Shown here one piece after another: positions 1-10,394 of a stretch of DNA of 64,000 bases. Origin of the DNA: Rebecca billardiae RCC1528 (taxonomy: Eukaryota > Haptophyta); NCBI GenBank assembly GCA_965240325.2, contig OZ251224.1:1240001-1304000 (forward strand), read 5' to 3'. Position 1 is the stretch's first letter, and each line of letters starts with the position of its first letter. The notes beneath the pieces were generated by a model. The model saw nothing but the letters and a program-made list of their open reading frames with translations, ran no database searches and was not told the DNA's origin. Both the position numbers and the translations under genes were made by a program.

Positions 1-1130
1 CTGTCGCCAATCTCGCGGCTGATGTCCAGCGCCTGCTCAAGGTGCTCGATGGCAAGCTGATACTGCCCGAGGTCGCTGTGCGCCATGCCCAGGTTGCCCA
101 GGCCGATGCCCTCGCCCTGCCTGTCGCCAATCTCGCGGCTGATGGCCAGCGCCTGCTCGAGGTGCTCGATGGCAAGCTGATACTGCCCGTGGAGGCTGTG
201 CGTGGCGCCCAGGTTGCCCAGGGCGATGCCCTCTCCCTGCATGTCGCCGATCTCGCGGCTGATGGCCAGCCCCTGCTCGTAGTGCTCGATGGCAAGCTGA
301 TACTGCCCGAGATCGCTGTGCGCGTTGCCCAGGTTGCCCAGGTGGCTGCCCTCGCCCCGCCTGTCACCGATCTCGCGGCTGATGGCCAGCGCCTGCTCGG
401 AGTGCTCGATGGCACGCTCATACTGCCCGAGGCTGTAATACGCACCGCCCAGGTTGCCCAGGTCGCTGCCCTCGCCCTGCCTGTCGCCGATCTCGCGGCT
501 GATGGCCAGCGCCTGCTCGTAGTGCTCGATCGCAAGCTGATACTGCCCGAGGTCGCTGTGCGAGTTGCCCAGGTTGCCCAGGTGGCTGCCCTCGCCCGGC
601 CTGTCGCCGATCTCGCGGCTGATGGCCAGCGCCTGCTCGAGGTGCTCGATGGCGCGCTGATACTGCTCGAGGTCGCGGTGCGCGATGCCCAGGTTGCCCA
701 GGTGCCTGCCCTCGCCCCGCCTGTCGCCGATCTCGCGGCTGATGGCCAGCGCCTGCGTGAGGTGCTCGATGGCGCGCTCATACTGCCCGAGGTCGTTGTG
801 CGCCATGCCCAGCTTGCCCAAGTGGTTGCCCTCGCCCCGTCTGTCGCCGATCTCGCGGCTGATGGCCAGCGCCTGCGTGAGGTGCTCGATGGCGCGCTCA
901 TACTGCCCGAGATTGATGTACGCGATGCCCAGGCTGCCCAGGTGCCTGCCCTCGCCCCGCCTGTCGCCGATCTCGCGGCTGATGGCCAGCGCCTGCGTGA
1001 GGTGCTCGATGGCGCGCTGATACTGCCCGAGGTTGCCGAACGCGACGCCCAGGTTGCCCAGGTTGTTGCCCTCGCCCCGCCTGTCGCCAATCTCGCGGCT
1101 GGTGGCCAGCGCCTGCTCCAGGGCCTCCAT
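1..1130 (-). CDS. TPR (40-residue LGN/NB-ARC-type) repeat protein, partial, runs off left edge
   Basis: The minus strand reads through nine-plus tandem 40-residue units without a stop. A typical unit contains GEGxxLGNLGIAxxxLGQY followed by xRAIEHLEQALAISREIGDR, which is a textbook tetratricopeptide repeat of the LGN/kinesin-light-chain-like class, a protein-protein interaction solenoid. I place the start at the ATG at 1130-1128, just before the first half-unit (EALEQALATSREIGDR). The frame stays open upstream, so an earlier exon is possible. The C-terminus lies outside the window. Units differ by only a few residues and the DNA units are nearly identical, so recent expansion or gene conversion is likely. 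The long plus-strand reading frame here is only a shadow of the same 120-bp periodicity. The family call is firm; a specific function cannot be given. Confidence 0.8.
   Translation of the reverse strand, partial: MEALEQALATSREIGDRRGEGNNLGNLGVAFGNLGQYQRAIEHLTQALAISREIGDRRGEGRHLGSLGIAYINLGQYERAIEHLTQALAISREIGDRRGEGNHLGKLGMAHNDLGQYERAIEHLTQALAISREIGDRRGEGRHLGNLGIAHRDLEQYQRAIEHLEQALAISREIGDRPGEGSHLGNLGNSHSDLGQYQLAIEHYEQALAISREIGDRQGEGSDLGNLGGAYYSLGQYERAIEHSEQALAISREIGDRRGEGSHLGNLGNAHSDLGQYQLAIEHYEQGLAISREIGDMQGEGIALGNLGATHSLHGQYQLAIEHLEQALAISREIGDRQGEGIGLGNLGMAHSDLGQYQLAIEHLEQALDISREIGD
1..1130. repeat. 120-bp tandem repeat encoding TPR units
   Basis: About 9.4 direct copies of a 120-bp unit start at positions 1, 121, 241 and so on to 1081. 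Because 120 is a multiple of three, every strand and frame stays open. Most substitutions are scattered, and the segments encoding SREIGDR and LGNLG are the most constant. Confidence 0.95.
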
Positions 1131-2134
1131 CCGCGTCGTCTTTCTGATGAGGTTTCGACGCGTGGAACCGCCTTGGCGGCGGAGGAGGCCAGGGTCCAGA
1201 CGCCACTGGGCGACTGGTGCGTTGCGGGCGTCAATCTCGCCTGCCTGGAGAGCGCTGTACATGTGCGTCTCTTATTCTTAGTAAACTAGAGAGTGAGTTG
1301 CAGCCGCCGGAGGCCGCTCGAGCAAGGGTAGTAAGGGTGAGCAACTCCGCTGGCGACAGCCGCGGAGGTCGGCAGCCCTCTGTTTGAGACCCCTTCAGGG
1401 AAATCGGCCTTGGCCCGGATGAAAGCTGCACTGGTGGCCCGGATGCCATCCGGGCCAAGCGCGGCTTGGCCCGGATGGCGAGATACATACGGGATGCCGC
1501 TCAGATCATATGCCGTGCGCGCGTGCGCGCGGCCTCGCGCCCGCGCACGGCCGGGCACGGGCGCGGCGGGCCGGCGTTAGCGGTCGCGCACCGGCGCTTG
1601 GGTGCGTGTTACCCGTCCCCGCCCTCGGAGCGTGCCCGCACGCCCTCCTCCGCCGCCGCGCAGCGCGCTTGTGCCTGCGGCCTCGCAGCCCGCGTGGGCG
1701 CGCCGAAAGCACGGGCGCGCACCGAGCCGCTTGTGGCGCATCAGGCCCGGCGCGTGGGCGCATGGCATGGGCATTGGTGAGCATACGCCTTCGGGCTTTC
1801 GCGATGCCGGCTGTGCTGAGCCTCCCGACCACGAGCAGCGCGCGTGGCGCAGCAGAGGCCAGGCAGCGGCTGGGCTGACCGCTCGGGCGCTCGGCGCCGC
1901 CAAGCGACACATCCGCGGTCAGGACGAGGCGGCACGCGGCGTATGTGCCAGCTGTAGACTGCAAACCGTGCGTCAATCAGCGTGCCACCACGGAACGCCC
2001 CGCAATCGACCGCTAGGACGCTCGGCGAGCACGTTAGGGGACAAGCCCTTGGTACAGTACTGCGCGGAATGTGTCAGCGCCGCCATCGTGCGAGCCACTG
2101 GGCGCGAACGCGTGTGCGCGGCTGCGCGCTCGCC
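1131..2134. other. GC-rich stretch without a supportable gene
   Basis: Several long frames exist on both strands because the DNA is GC-saturated and stop codons are rare. Their translations are Arg/Ala/Pro-rich, lack any recognisable domain and shadow each other. Around 1405-1490 the phrase GGCCCGGATG(GC) recurs several times as a short degenerate repeat. Confidence 0.5.
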
Positions 2135-4553
2135 ATGTACGAGACCGTCGAGTCGGCGACGAATGCCGAGGCCGCCGCGCAGTGCTTCGAGCGCGGTGCG
2201 TCCGCTCGCGCGGCGCACGCAGCGGCATTGCCCGCATCGCGCCGTGCGCCCGTCTCTGACGCACCGTCGGCCCGTTCCGCGCGCCGTGTGCTGTCGGCCG
2301 AGCGCGCGCAGCCATGCAGAGCGCGGACGCAGGCGACATGCACAAGGCGGTCCGCCTGCTCGAGCGAGCGATGCGCTTGCAGCCGGGGAGTGAGAAGTAT
2401 ACTCGCGAGCACGCGCTGATGCGTCGCCAGCTCGAGGCCGTGCTGCGTGAGCAGAGCGACTACCGCGAGCACGAGGGCGCGTCGGCATCCGGCGGCAAGC
2501 GCGAGCCCGGCGGCGCCCACGAGTCGGCGAGCTCGTCCAGGGGCGGCGAGCGCGCCGAGAGCGAGAACGTGGACACGGACGACTCGAGCGCGGCGGGCGC
2601 GCGGTCCTGGGAGGCGCGGTGGCTCGCGCTCAAGGACAAGCTCAGCGGGCTGAGGCGCGGCCTCTCGCGCTCCGCGTCGCGCGTGGGCAGCGCGGCGCTG
2701 GCCGTGCTGCCGCGCGACGAGCAGCAGGCCGATCGGCTGGCGTACCTGTTCTTCTACTGGCGAGGGCGGCTGCGTGTGCCCCTCATCCTCACCGCGATCT
2801 TCTTCGTCCTCCGGCTGTGCGTGCAGTACCCGTGGTCCTTCTTCTTCCTCGTGTGCGCGGCCGCGGTGCCGCTCGGCGCGATGATTGCCCGCGGCCTCGA
2901 GCTCTCGTGGCGGGTGACCGGCGCGGCGCTGGGCGCGCACGTGCTCTTCGTGTGGAGCTGCCCGTACGCCTCGGCGTACCTGTACGGCGCGCTGCTCTGG
3001 CTCGCCCTCGCCCTGCTCTTCCGCGGCCTCGCGCTGATTGCGACCGCGGTGCTGCTGCTGCTCTGGTTCCTGCCGTGGACGATGATGCGGCTGTTCGGGC
3101 TGGCGCTGCTGCTGCTCTTCGGGTACGCGATGCCCATCCCCACGGTCGCGCTCACCGTCAGCGGCGTGATGCTGCGGTACGTGCCGTGGACCTTCTTCTA
3201 CCTGCTCGCCGTCCCCCTGAGCGGCTTCTTCACGTACCACTCGCGCCGGCTGTCGGTGCCGATCGGGCTGGGCCACCTGGCGGTGTGGTTCCTGCCGAGG
3301 GTGGTGGGCGGCCTCGTGCTGCTCGCGGGGGCGGTGCTGCTGTGGCGCTCGCGCCGGCTCCTGCTGCAGCTTCTGCAGGGCACATTCGAGTTCTTCTTCG
3401 GCCAGGGCCCGCCGCAGACGAACACGCCGCGCCCGTCGGATGCGGCGGCTGCGGGTGCGCGCCCGCTGGCCGCACCGGCGCCCTTGGCCGCTGAGCGCGC
3501 GCTCTGAGCGCACCTCGCGCCGCCCTATGACCCCCCCGCCTCCACCCCCGCCCCACGCGCCGCACGCCGCGCCCTCGCGCGCAGTGCGCCACGTGATGTC
3601 CGCGAGCACGCACTACGAGGTGCTGGCGGTGAGCTCCTCGCCCAGCCTCTCCGAGATCCGCTCCTCGTACAAGCGGATGGCCCTCTACCTGCACCCGGAC
3701 AAGAACAGCGGTGGGCGCGCGCAGCGGCGCGCCGAGCGGGGCGCGGGGCGGCGGCGGGGCGCGGGGCGGGGTTGGCCGCGGGCTGCCCTGTTGACCGCCC
3801 GCGCGACCCACCCGGTTGTGCCCGAGCTGCGAGCGCGCGCGCGCCGCGCCTGGCCGCCCACCCGTGACCCGTACGCGCCCCGCCGCCGTGGCGCGTGGTC
3901 GGCTGATGCAGATCCGAATGCCCCGGCCGCGTTCAAGCGGCTCACTGACGCGAACGAGTGCATCAGCAACCCGCGCGCTCGCGCTGCGTACGACCTGTCG
4001 CTCATCCAAGGCTTCGAGCCTTCGGACGACGTGCGCGCCCGCCCGGTCGGCGCACGCCCGGTGCCAGGCTATCCCTGCGCGCCGCACGCCCAAGCTTGCG
4101 CTCACTCGACACCGCGCGCTCCTCCGCTCCACCCACCCTTCCCGTGTGTGCGGTGCGGTGGTGTGCTGCGCGCGCCGCGCCGCGCAGGAGAGCGAGGGCG
4201 AGGAGCAGCCGCCGCCGCCGCGGCATCGGGGACAGGGCGGGAATCAGCGCGGCGGCGCGCGACACCATCGAGCGCCGCACTCGGACTCGTGGTCCTCGGA
4301 CTCGCCGGGTGGCGGCAGGGGCAGGGGTGGCGCCGGCCGCCACCACGACAGCGCGAGCACGAACCCGAACCGGCCGCGCGGGCCAGGCGCCAACGGGCCG
4401 GCCACGCCAGGCTCGCCGTCGCACGGGCCGACTGCTGGCGGCGCCGCAGCGGGCTCCTCGCCGCCAGGCGGCGGCGGCGGCGGCCGAGGCGGTGGCGCAC
4501 CGCACCGCAACCATAAGAAGCGACGGCCCAGAGGCGGGGGCAATCAGTGGTGA
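2135..4553 (+). CDS. Multi-spanning membrane protein with C-terminal DnaJ (J) domain, 5 exons
   Basis: Likely an ER-type Hsp40 co-chaperone (DNAJC14 has the same TM-then-J order). Exon 1 starts at ATG 2135. I infer introns at 2196-2311, 3455-3584, 3711-3911 and 4031-4187, all GT..AG with donors beginning GTGCG or GTGGG. Splicing keeps frame throughout. The N-terminal ~50 residues resemble a TPR-like helix pair (KAVRLLERAMRLQP). Next come a Ser/Gly/Glu-rich linker, about eight hydrophobic segments (2740-3370), and the J domain (HYEVLAV, HPDKNS, FKRLTDANECISNPRARAAYD) with the HPD motif intact. The third intron splits the HPDKNS-D codon at phase 1. The tail is Gly/Arg/His-rich and ends in GGNQW. 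If the 3455-3584 intron is wrong, this is two adjacent genes (2135-3507 and 3596-4553). The in-frame join and the acceptor at GCGCGCAG favour one gene. Confidence 0.7.
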
Positions 4554-5293
4554 TGGCCTGATGATGACGACGATGTGTGTCGTGCATCATCATCATCCGA
4601 GCTCTCGTCAACGCGAGCATCACCAGCGGTGCGCTGATGAGCGCACGAACGCTCTGACGACGACGAATATCAGCGACGAAATCGGAAAATTGAGCTAGTA
4701 ACGTTATAGTACTACGGTAACGGTAAGGCGGCGTACTTGGTAGTAGGATACGGCTTATGGCTCGTAGGCCACTCTAACAGACTAAGTCTAACTCTATTAA
4801 GCAGCCATATCGTAACGCGCAGCCTACTAACTACGGCGGTCAATCATCGTCAGACAGAACGGACTACGTATAAATCAATTCCGTAAGTGACAATTCTGCT
4901 GTAAGTAATCGAATCGAACTCATCATCGTCTACTAGTCGTCACATATTATTTCCGAGACTGCTGCTGAGCGATGTGCAGCCTATACGCCCGTAGCCTACT
5001 TAGCTAAGACTGCTATATTGAATATACGGTCCATTGGTCGTCATAGCAGCGCGATTACTGCTGGCGACCTTCATGTGGCTTATGTCTGCGCTGCGCGCGG
5101 CTCGCATGCGGGCCTGCTGCGCCGGCAGTCTGGCTATGCCCTCAGCGCAACCGAAGGGTTTCCGCACTCCGGATTTGATGCATGATCAGGCCATCCACCG
5201 CCAGCGGCGCCGGCGAGTGGGCGGCGAGCGCGGTAAATGGCTCACAATAGTTACTCAATGCGTGTCGACAGGCCGCCGGCGTCGCTGCCACCG
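4554..5293. other. AT-richer intergenic region
   Basis: Base composition drops abruptly to near-random, many stops appear in all frames, and no motif is recognised. It separates the 3' end of the J-domain gene from the 3' end of the GARP gene (convergent). Confidence 0.6.
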
Positions 5294-6556
5294 TCAGCCG
5301 GCCGGCTCACCCGCCTCGAACAGTGAGACGAGCTGCTCGTACTTCTTGACCAGGAGATGTAGGCCGAAGTGCAGGTTGCTGGAGGCTGTGCGCACGTCCT
5401 CGGTCACCTCGAGCGTTCCAGCTGCCGTGCGCACGTGCACGGCCTCGATACGCTCGCCAATCACGCGCGAGAGCTCACCTTGCAGCCGCTCCTGCTCGCG
5501 GAACATGAGCTCCTCCGAGCAGTCATCGTCGGAATCGTGGCCGGCACTGTGGCCGTCGAGGCTGCCCGGCAAGCCACATCCCGCGTCCTGGAAACGCGTG
5601 AGCTGCGGCCGCGGGGAGCCGCCGGCCATGTGCTCGGCCACGTCACCGCCAGTGCTGCCAGCGTGCTGCGTTGCGTGGATGCCCACTCCGTGGACGCTGT
5701 GCGACACCCAGCAGCTGTGCTGCTGCTCATAGTGATAGGGCGGCGGTGGCACCGTCGCCGCTGCGTAGATGTTGTTGCTGTACTGCAGAGACGGCAACGG
5801 CTGCTGCTGCGGCTGCTGCAGCTGCTGCGGCGACGGCAGCAGCTGCTGCTGAGGAGTAGTGCACGCCCAGGACGGGTACGCTGCACCATCACGCGTCGGT
5901 GCGTACTGTGGCAGGCCGTAGGGCTGCGGATGCGGCTGTGGTTGCGTGCCCGTCTCCACCGGGGCGGCAGTGGCCGCTCCGCAGCAGTATGCGTGCTCAG
6001 ACCACCGCGGCTCAGGATGCGCATGCGTCCACGTCGAAGCGGCCGCGCACCCGCGTTTGTCGGTAAAGTCGTAGCAGCAGGCGGGGCCGACAGGAAGTGG
6101 GCCAACGTCAACGTGGGTCGAATTGGCCGCGGCGGCGAAATCGGAGGAGGTGTGCGTGGGGGCGGCCGCGGCAAGGAGCGTCTTGTTCCCCGTGAGGTGG
6201 AGAGTGCAGTTCTGCAGATGGCTTTTCACGTGGGTCCGCGTCAAGCCTGGCTCGCGCATCCGCGCGAGGATCTGCGCCGGCTTGGCAGTCCCATAGCCGC
6301 CAAGAGCGTTCACGGCCGCCTCAAACTTGGCGTGGAGCTCATGCGTCCACTTGATTCTCGGCGGTTTCGTGCCTGTCGGCGCTTCCGTCGCCCGCTTGGC
6401 CATCCGCCTGGCAGGGGCACCGTCGGCCCGATCGAGGTCTGGAGGGGGTCGGAGGCGAGGGGCCGTCGTGGAGGTCGTGTCACAATCAGCAATTCCGGCA
6501 GGAGGTTCCGGGATCCCCTGCCAGGGATCCCATGCCATGATGCGCACCCGCTTCAT
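5294..6556 (-). CDS. GARP (Myb-like, G2/PHR type) transcription factor
   Basis: Nuclear DNA-binding protein of about 420 residues. The GARP domain lies at roughly residues 65-118. It reads RIKWTHELHAKFEAAV, then LGG, KPAQILARM and GLTRTHVKSHLQ, matching the plant/algal G2-like signature (WTxELHxxFxxAV, TPxxIL, PGLTxxxVKSHLQ). It is followed by an Ala/Thr/His-rich stretch, a Gln/Pro-rich region (about residues 230-265) typical of activation domains, and a C-terminal helix rich in Glu/Arg (EQERLQGELSRVIGERIEAV) that may dimerise. I choose the start at 6556 (MKRVRIMAWDPW; 6538 is the alternative), because the open frame farther upstream is AT-rich and looks non-coding. No intron is needed. Target genes are unknown. 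Confidence 0.8.
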   Translation of the reverse strand: MKRVRIMAWDPWQGIPEPPAGIADCDTTSTTAPRLRPPPDLDRADGAPARRMAKRATEAPTGTKPPRIKWTHELHAKFEAAVNALGGYGTAKPAQILARMREPGLTRTHVKSHLQNCTLHLTGNKTLLAAAAPTHTSSDFAAAANSTHVDVGPLPVGPACCYDFTDKRGCAAASTWTHAHPEPRWSEHAYCCGAATAAPVETGTQPQPHPQPYGLPQYAPTRDGAAYPSWACTTPQQQLLPSPQQLQQPQQQPLPSLQYSNNIYAAATVPPPPYHYEQQHSCWVSHSVHGVGIHATQHAGSTGGDVAEHMAGGSPRPQLTRFQDAGCGLPGSLDGHSAGHDSDDDCSEELMFREQERLQGELSRVIGERIEAVHVRTAAGTLEVTEDVRTASSNLHFGLHLLVKKYEQLVSLFEAGEPAG

Positions 6557-6906
6557 GATCACGATCCCAAGGAACATCAGTAGAGTTTTGACGCGGCACA
6601 CGACTGCAAGGGCATTTAGAATCAAGCCTCTGAGAATTGTCCTGAAGCAAGGATTGACGGCACAAATCGTTGATTCTTCACTTTCGCTTGAGTGCGATAT
6701 GATTCTCACCCTGAGCCCATTATTACAACATTTCGTATCACATAATAGTAGTATTGTTACGTTGAGTACCTGAAAACGACTGGTCGTCGCACGCGATGAT
6801 TCCTCGCGATAATTCGCGAACATACATACGGCGGTTGACCCTGGATCGAATATGCGAATGCGATCCACGTATAAACTTTTCACCGGCAGAATTCTACTTC
6901 GTACTC

Positions 6907-6975
6907 ATTCTATGATTTAACGACACAGGTAGGACGACGCGGCTCTCCTGATTCGTCGGCGGCAGTGCCCGATCG
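6907..6975. repeat. 69-bp dispersed repeat, copy 1
   Basis: Starts ATTCTATGATTTAACGACAC and ends GGCAGTGCCCGATCG. A near-identical copy lies at 13502-13570 in the same orientation. A more degenerate relative begins near 7780. Confidence 0.85.
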
Positions 6976-7143
6976 TCGACACGAAGTCGGCGTTGGTGGC
7001 AGAGCATAGCCTGCACCGCGATCGTAAAGCTTGAGCGCGGCTTGAGCTGCTGAAGCGCGATCCACCTGCGCTGCGCGGCTCGCATGGACCTGCTGTGCCC
7101 CGAGCAAGGGCGAAAGTGCAGGTCCGGATGTCAGCTGGCAGTC

Positions 7144-7506
7144 TCAGCCGCGGGTAGCAGCTGGTCGTACCTGCCCCGTGCTCCCCGGGCGGTCGCGTAC
7201 GCGCTTGCTGCTCGAGCCAGCTGGCTGGCTGGCGGCGGCTGGCGCTGCGGCGTCGTCCAGGGTGCGCTTTGCCCGCTGCGGCGACGCCTCCTCGTCGTCC
7301 AAGTCATCGCCCGGGGGCGAGTCTCGGTCATCGTGGAGGGGGGCAGCAGGGGCTGGCGTGGGCGGTGCAGCGGTCGGCGCCAGGCGCGCCGCCTTGCGCG
7401 CCTGGCGTTCCTTGACGGCGCGGCTCGCCGAGGAGCGACGGCTCGATGGAGAACGAATCCGTCGGCCCTCGGCGTCGCGCCGTTGCCCGCGCTTTCCACG
7501 CCTCAT
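7144..7506 (-). CDS. Hypothetical low-complexity protein (doubtful)
   Basis: A 120-residue frame begins MRRGKRGQRRDAEGR, continues with a basic Arg/Ser/Lys-rich half, a short acidic Pro/Asp segment (HDDRDSPPGDDLDDEEAS) and an Ala-rich tail. The basic/acidic organisation is a little more protein-like than neighbouring frames, but there is no domain, no homologue I recognise, and the strand is uncertain. It could equally be non-coding GC-rich sequence. Confidence 0.2.
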   Translation of the reverse strand: MRRGKRGQRRDAEGRRIRSPSSRRSSASRAVKERQARKAARLAPTAAPPTPAPAAPLHDDRDSPPGDDLDDEEASPQRAKRTLDDAAAPAAASQPAGSSSKRVRDRPGSTGQVRPAATRG

Positions 7507-9109
<1,603 letters not shown>

Positions 9110-9400
9110 AACGACGTGGTATGCACTGACGGGCAAGCGTCCCGGAGAGTAAGCACTGTCACTGAGCTGTAGCAGCAGTAGCAGCAGATATATATATATA
9201 TATAGTCTTAATTGTGCTGCGCACTTTATATTTATTTCATAATTACTTGATGGGCTACTTGGCTACGGACGCCCGGTCTCGTCAGGATCCGTCAGGGATC
9301 TGGGAGGCTACACAGTACACTGGCAGCATACAGTGCAGTCCAGTCGGAGCGCGGCAGTCCCGCTACCTGTCCGTACCAGTTTGAGTTAGCTCACCGTGCC

Positions 9401-9401
<1 letters not shown>

Positions 9402-9451
<50 letters not shown>
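9402..9451. repeat. (CA)n microsatellite
   Basis: An uninterrupted CA run of about 25 units, in intergenic DNA 3' of the Lys-rich RPA34-like gene. Confidence 0.97.
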
Positions 9452-9453
<2 letters not shown>

Positions 9454-9559
9454 CATATTGTATGCATGACGATGATAATGCCTGATGGCCCTCTGACAGA
9501 CTGGCTCTGAGTCCTCTTCGGACAAGTCACGTCGTCCGTGCAGCCCGTGGGTTTTACTG

Positions 9560-10312
9560 TCACGCCTGCTGATCAGACAGACGGCGCTTCTTCTCCTTCT
9601 TCTCCTTCTTCTCCGTTTTTTCAGTCTTCTCCGTCTTCCCCTCCTTCTTCTCCTTCTTCTTCTTCTTCCTCGCCGCTTGACCGTCGTCCTTGCCGCCACC
9701 AGCCACACCTCCGTCGTGTGCGTCAGCAACGGCTGCGTTGGCAGGGAGTCCGCTGCGGGGATCTGTTGGCTGCGGCGGCGTGGTTTCGTGCACAATCGCG
9801 GCGGCGGCCTGTGGCTGGGATTGTTCGTCCTGCGATGAGCGCCTCTTCCGCTTCTTGTGCTTCGCGGCTGCTCCACGCTCACTCGCCTCCGACAGGGGGC
9901 AGCCCAGAGGGCGGAAGCGCACTCGCAGGCCATCCCGAAGCGCGACGGTTGGCTGTTCCGTGGGCGCGGCTGTGCCCGTACGGTTCTCGCGCTCCATGCG
10001 AAGGCTATCGTCGCTTCGGCAGACGACCATGTGGCGCGTGAAGGGGCTGGCGAGGCTGTACTGGCGCCGCCCGCTGTACGCATCTGCAGAGCCTTGGGCG
10101 CCGCCAGCGCCGCGCGAGGGCACGAGGCACCGCGCCGCGCACTCCGCCTGCTCCCAGTCGAGCCAATCGAAGTGCCCCGCGCTGCTGTGCATCTTCAGGG
10201 TGCCGCCTTTTCGGCTCACTCGAGCGCCGTCGAGAGCGCGCACATCCACGCTGGAAGGCACCCGGATGAGCCAGAGCTCGGCCGAGCCGCCCAAGCGGTC
10301 GACGATCGACAT
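9560..10312 (-). CDS. Lys-rich nuclear protein, RPA34/PAF49-like (RNA polymerase I subunit)
   Basis: A 250-residue protein starting MSIVDRLGG. The N-terminal half contains SAELWLIRVPSSVDVRALDG and a later YSLASPFTRHMVVCRS. This resembles the RPA34.5/PAF49 family, whose members have an ELWLIxxP-type segment early and bind RPA49 in RNA polymerase I. The C-terminus is a long KKKKKEKKEGKTEKTEK-type tail (about residues 215-250), also typical of that family and expected to be nucleolar. The start codon lies 82 bp from the divergent start of the adenylation-domain gene, so they probably share a bidirectional promoter. The assignment rests on motif resemblance and the basic tail only. Another Lys-tailed nucleolar protein is possible. 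Confidence 0.5.
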   Translation of the reverse strand: MSIVDRLGGSAELWLIRVPSSVDVRALDGARVSRKGGTLKMHSSAGHFDWLDWEQAECAARCLVPSRGAGGAQGSADAYSGRRQYSLASPFTRHMVVCRSDDSLRMERENRTGTAAPTEQPTVALRDGLRVRFRPLGCPLSEASERGAAAKHKKRKRRSSQDEQSQPQAAAAIVHETTPPQPTDPRSGLPANAAVADAHDGGVAGGGKDDGQAARKKKKKEKKEGKTEKTEKTEKKEKKEKKRRLSDQQA

Positions 10313-10394
10313 GCTGCTCGCTGACGCGTGGTTTGCGTCCGGCCGCTGGCGCCCTTTCCGGCTCCGGATTCCGGGCTTGTGGGCTCGGAGTGCG

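Noticed and set aside
42-1289. Long plus-strand frame with a repetitive VAxLAADGQRL pattern
   Set aside because: It is the antisense shadow of the minus-strand TPR repeats; the 120-bp unit keeps every frame open.
6557-6883. 109-residue N-terminal extension of the GARP gene
   Set aside because: AT-rich, no domain, composition unlike the rest of the gene.
9690-10394. N-terminal extension of the adenylation-domain frame
   Set aside because: It runs antisense through the RPA34-like Lys-rich gene; the domain starts after ATG 10395.
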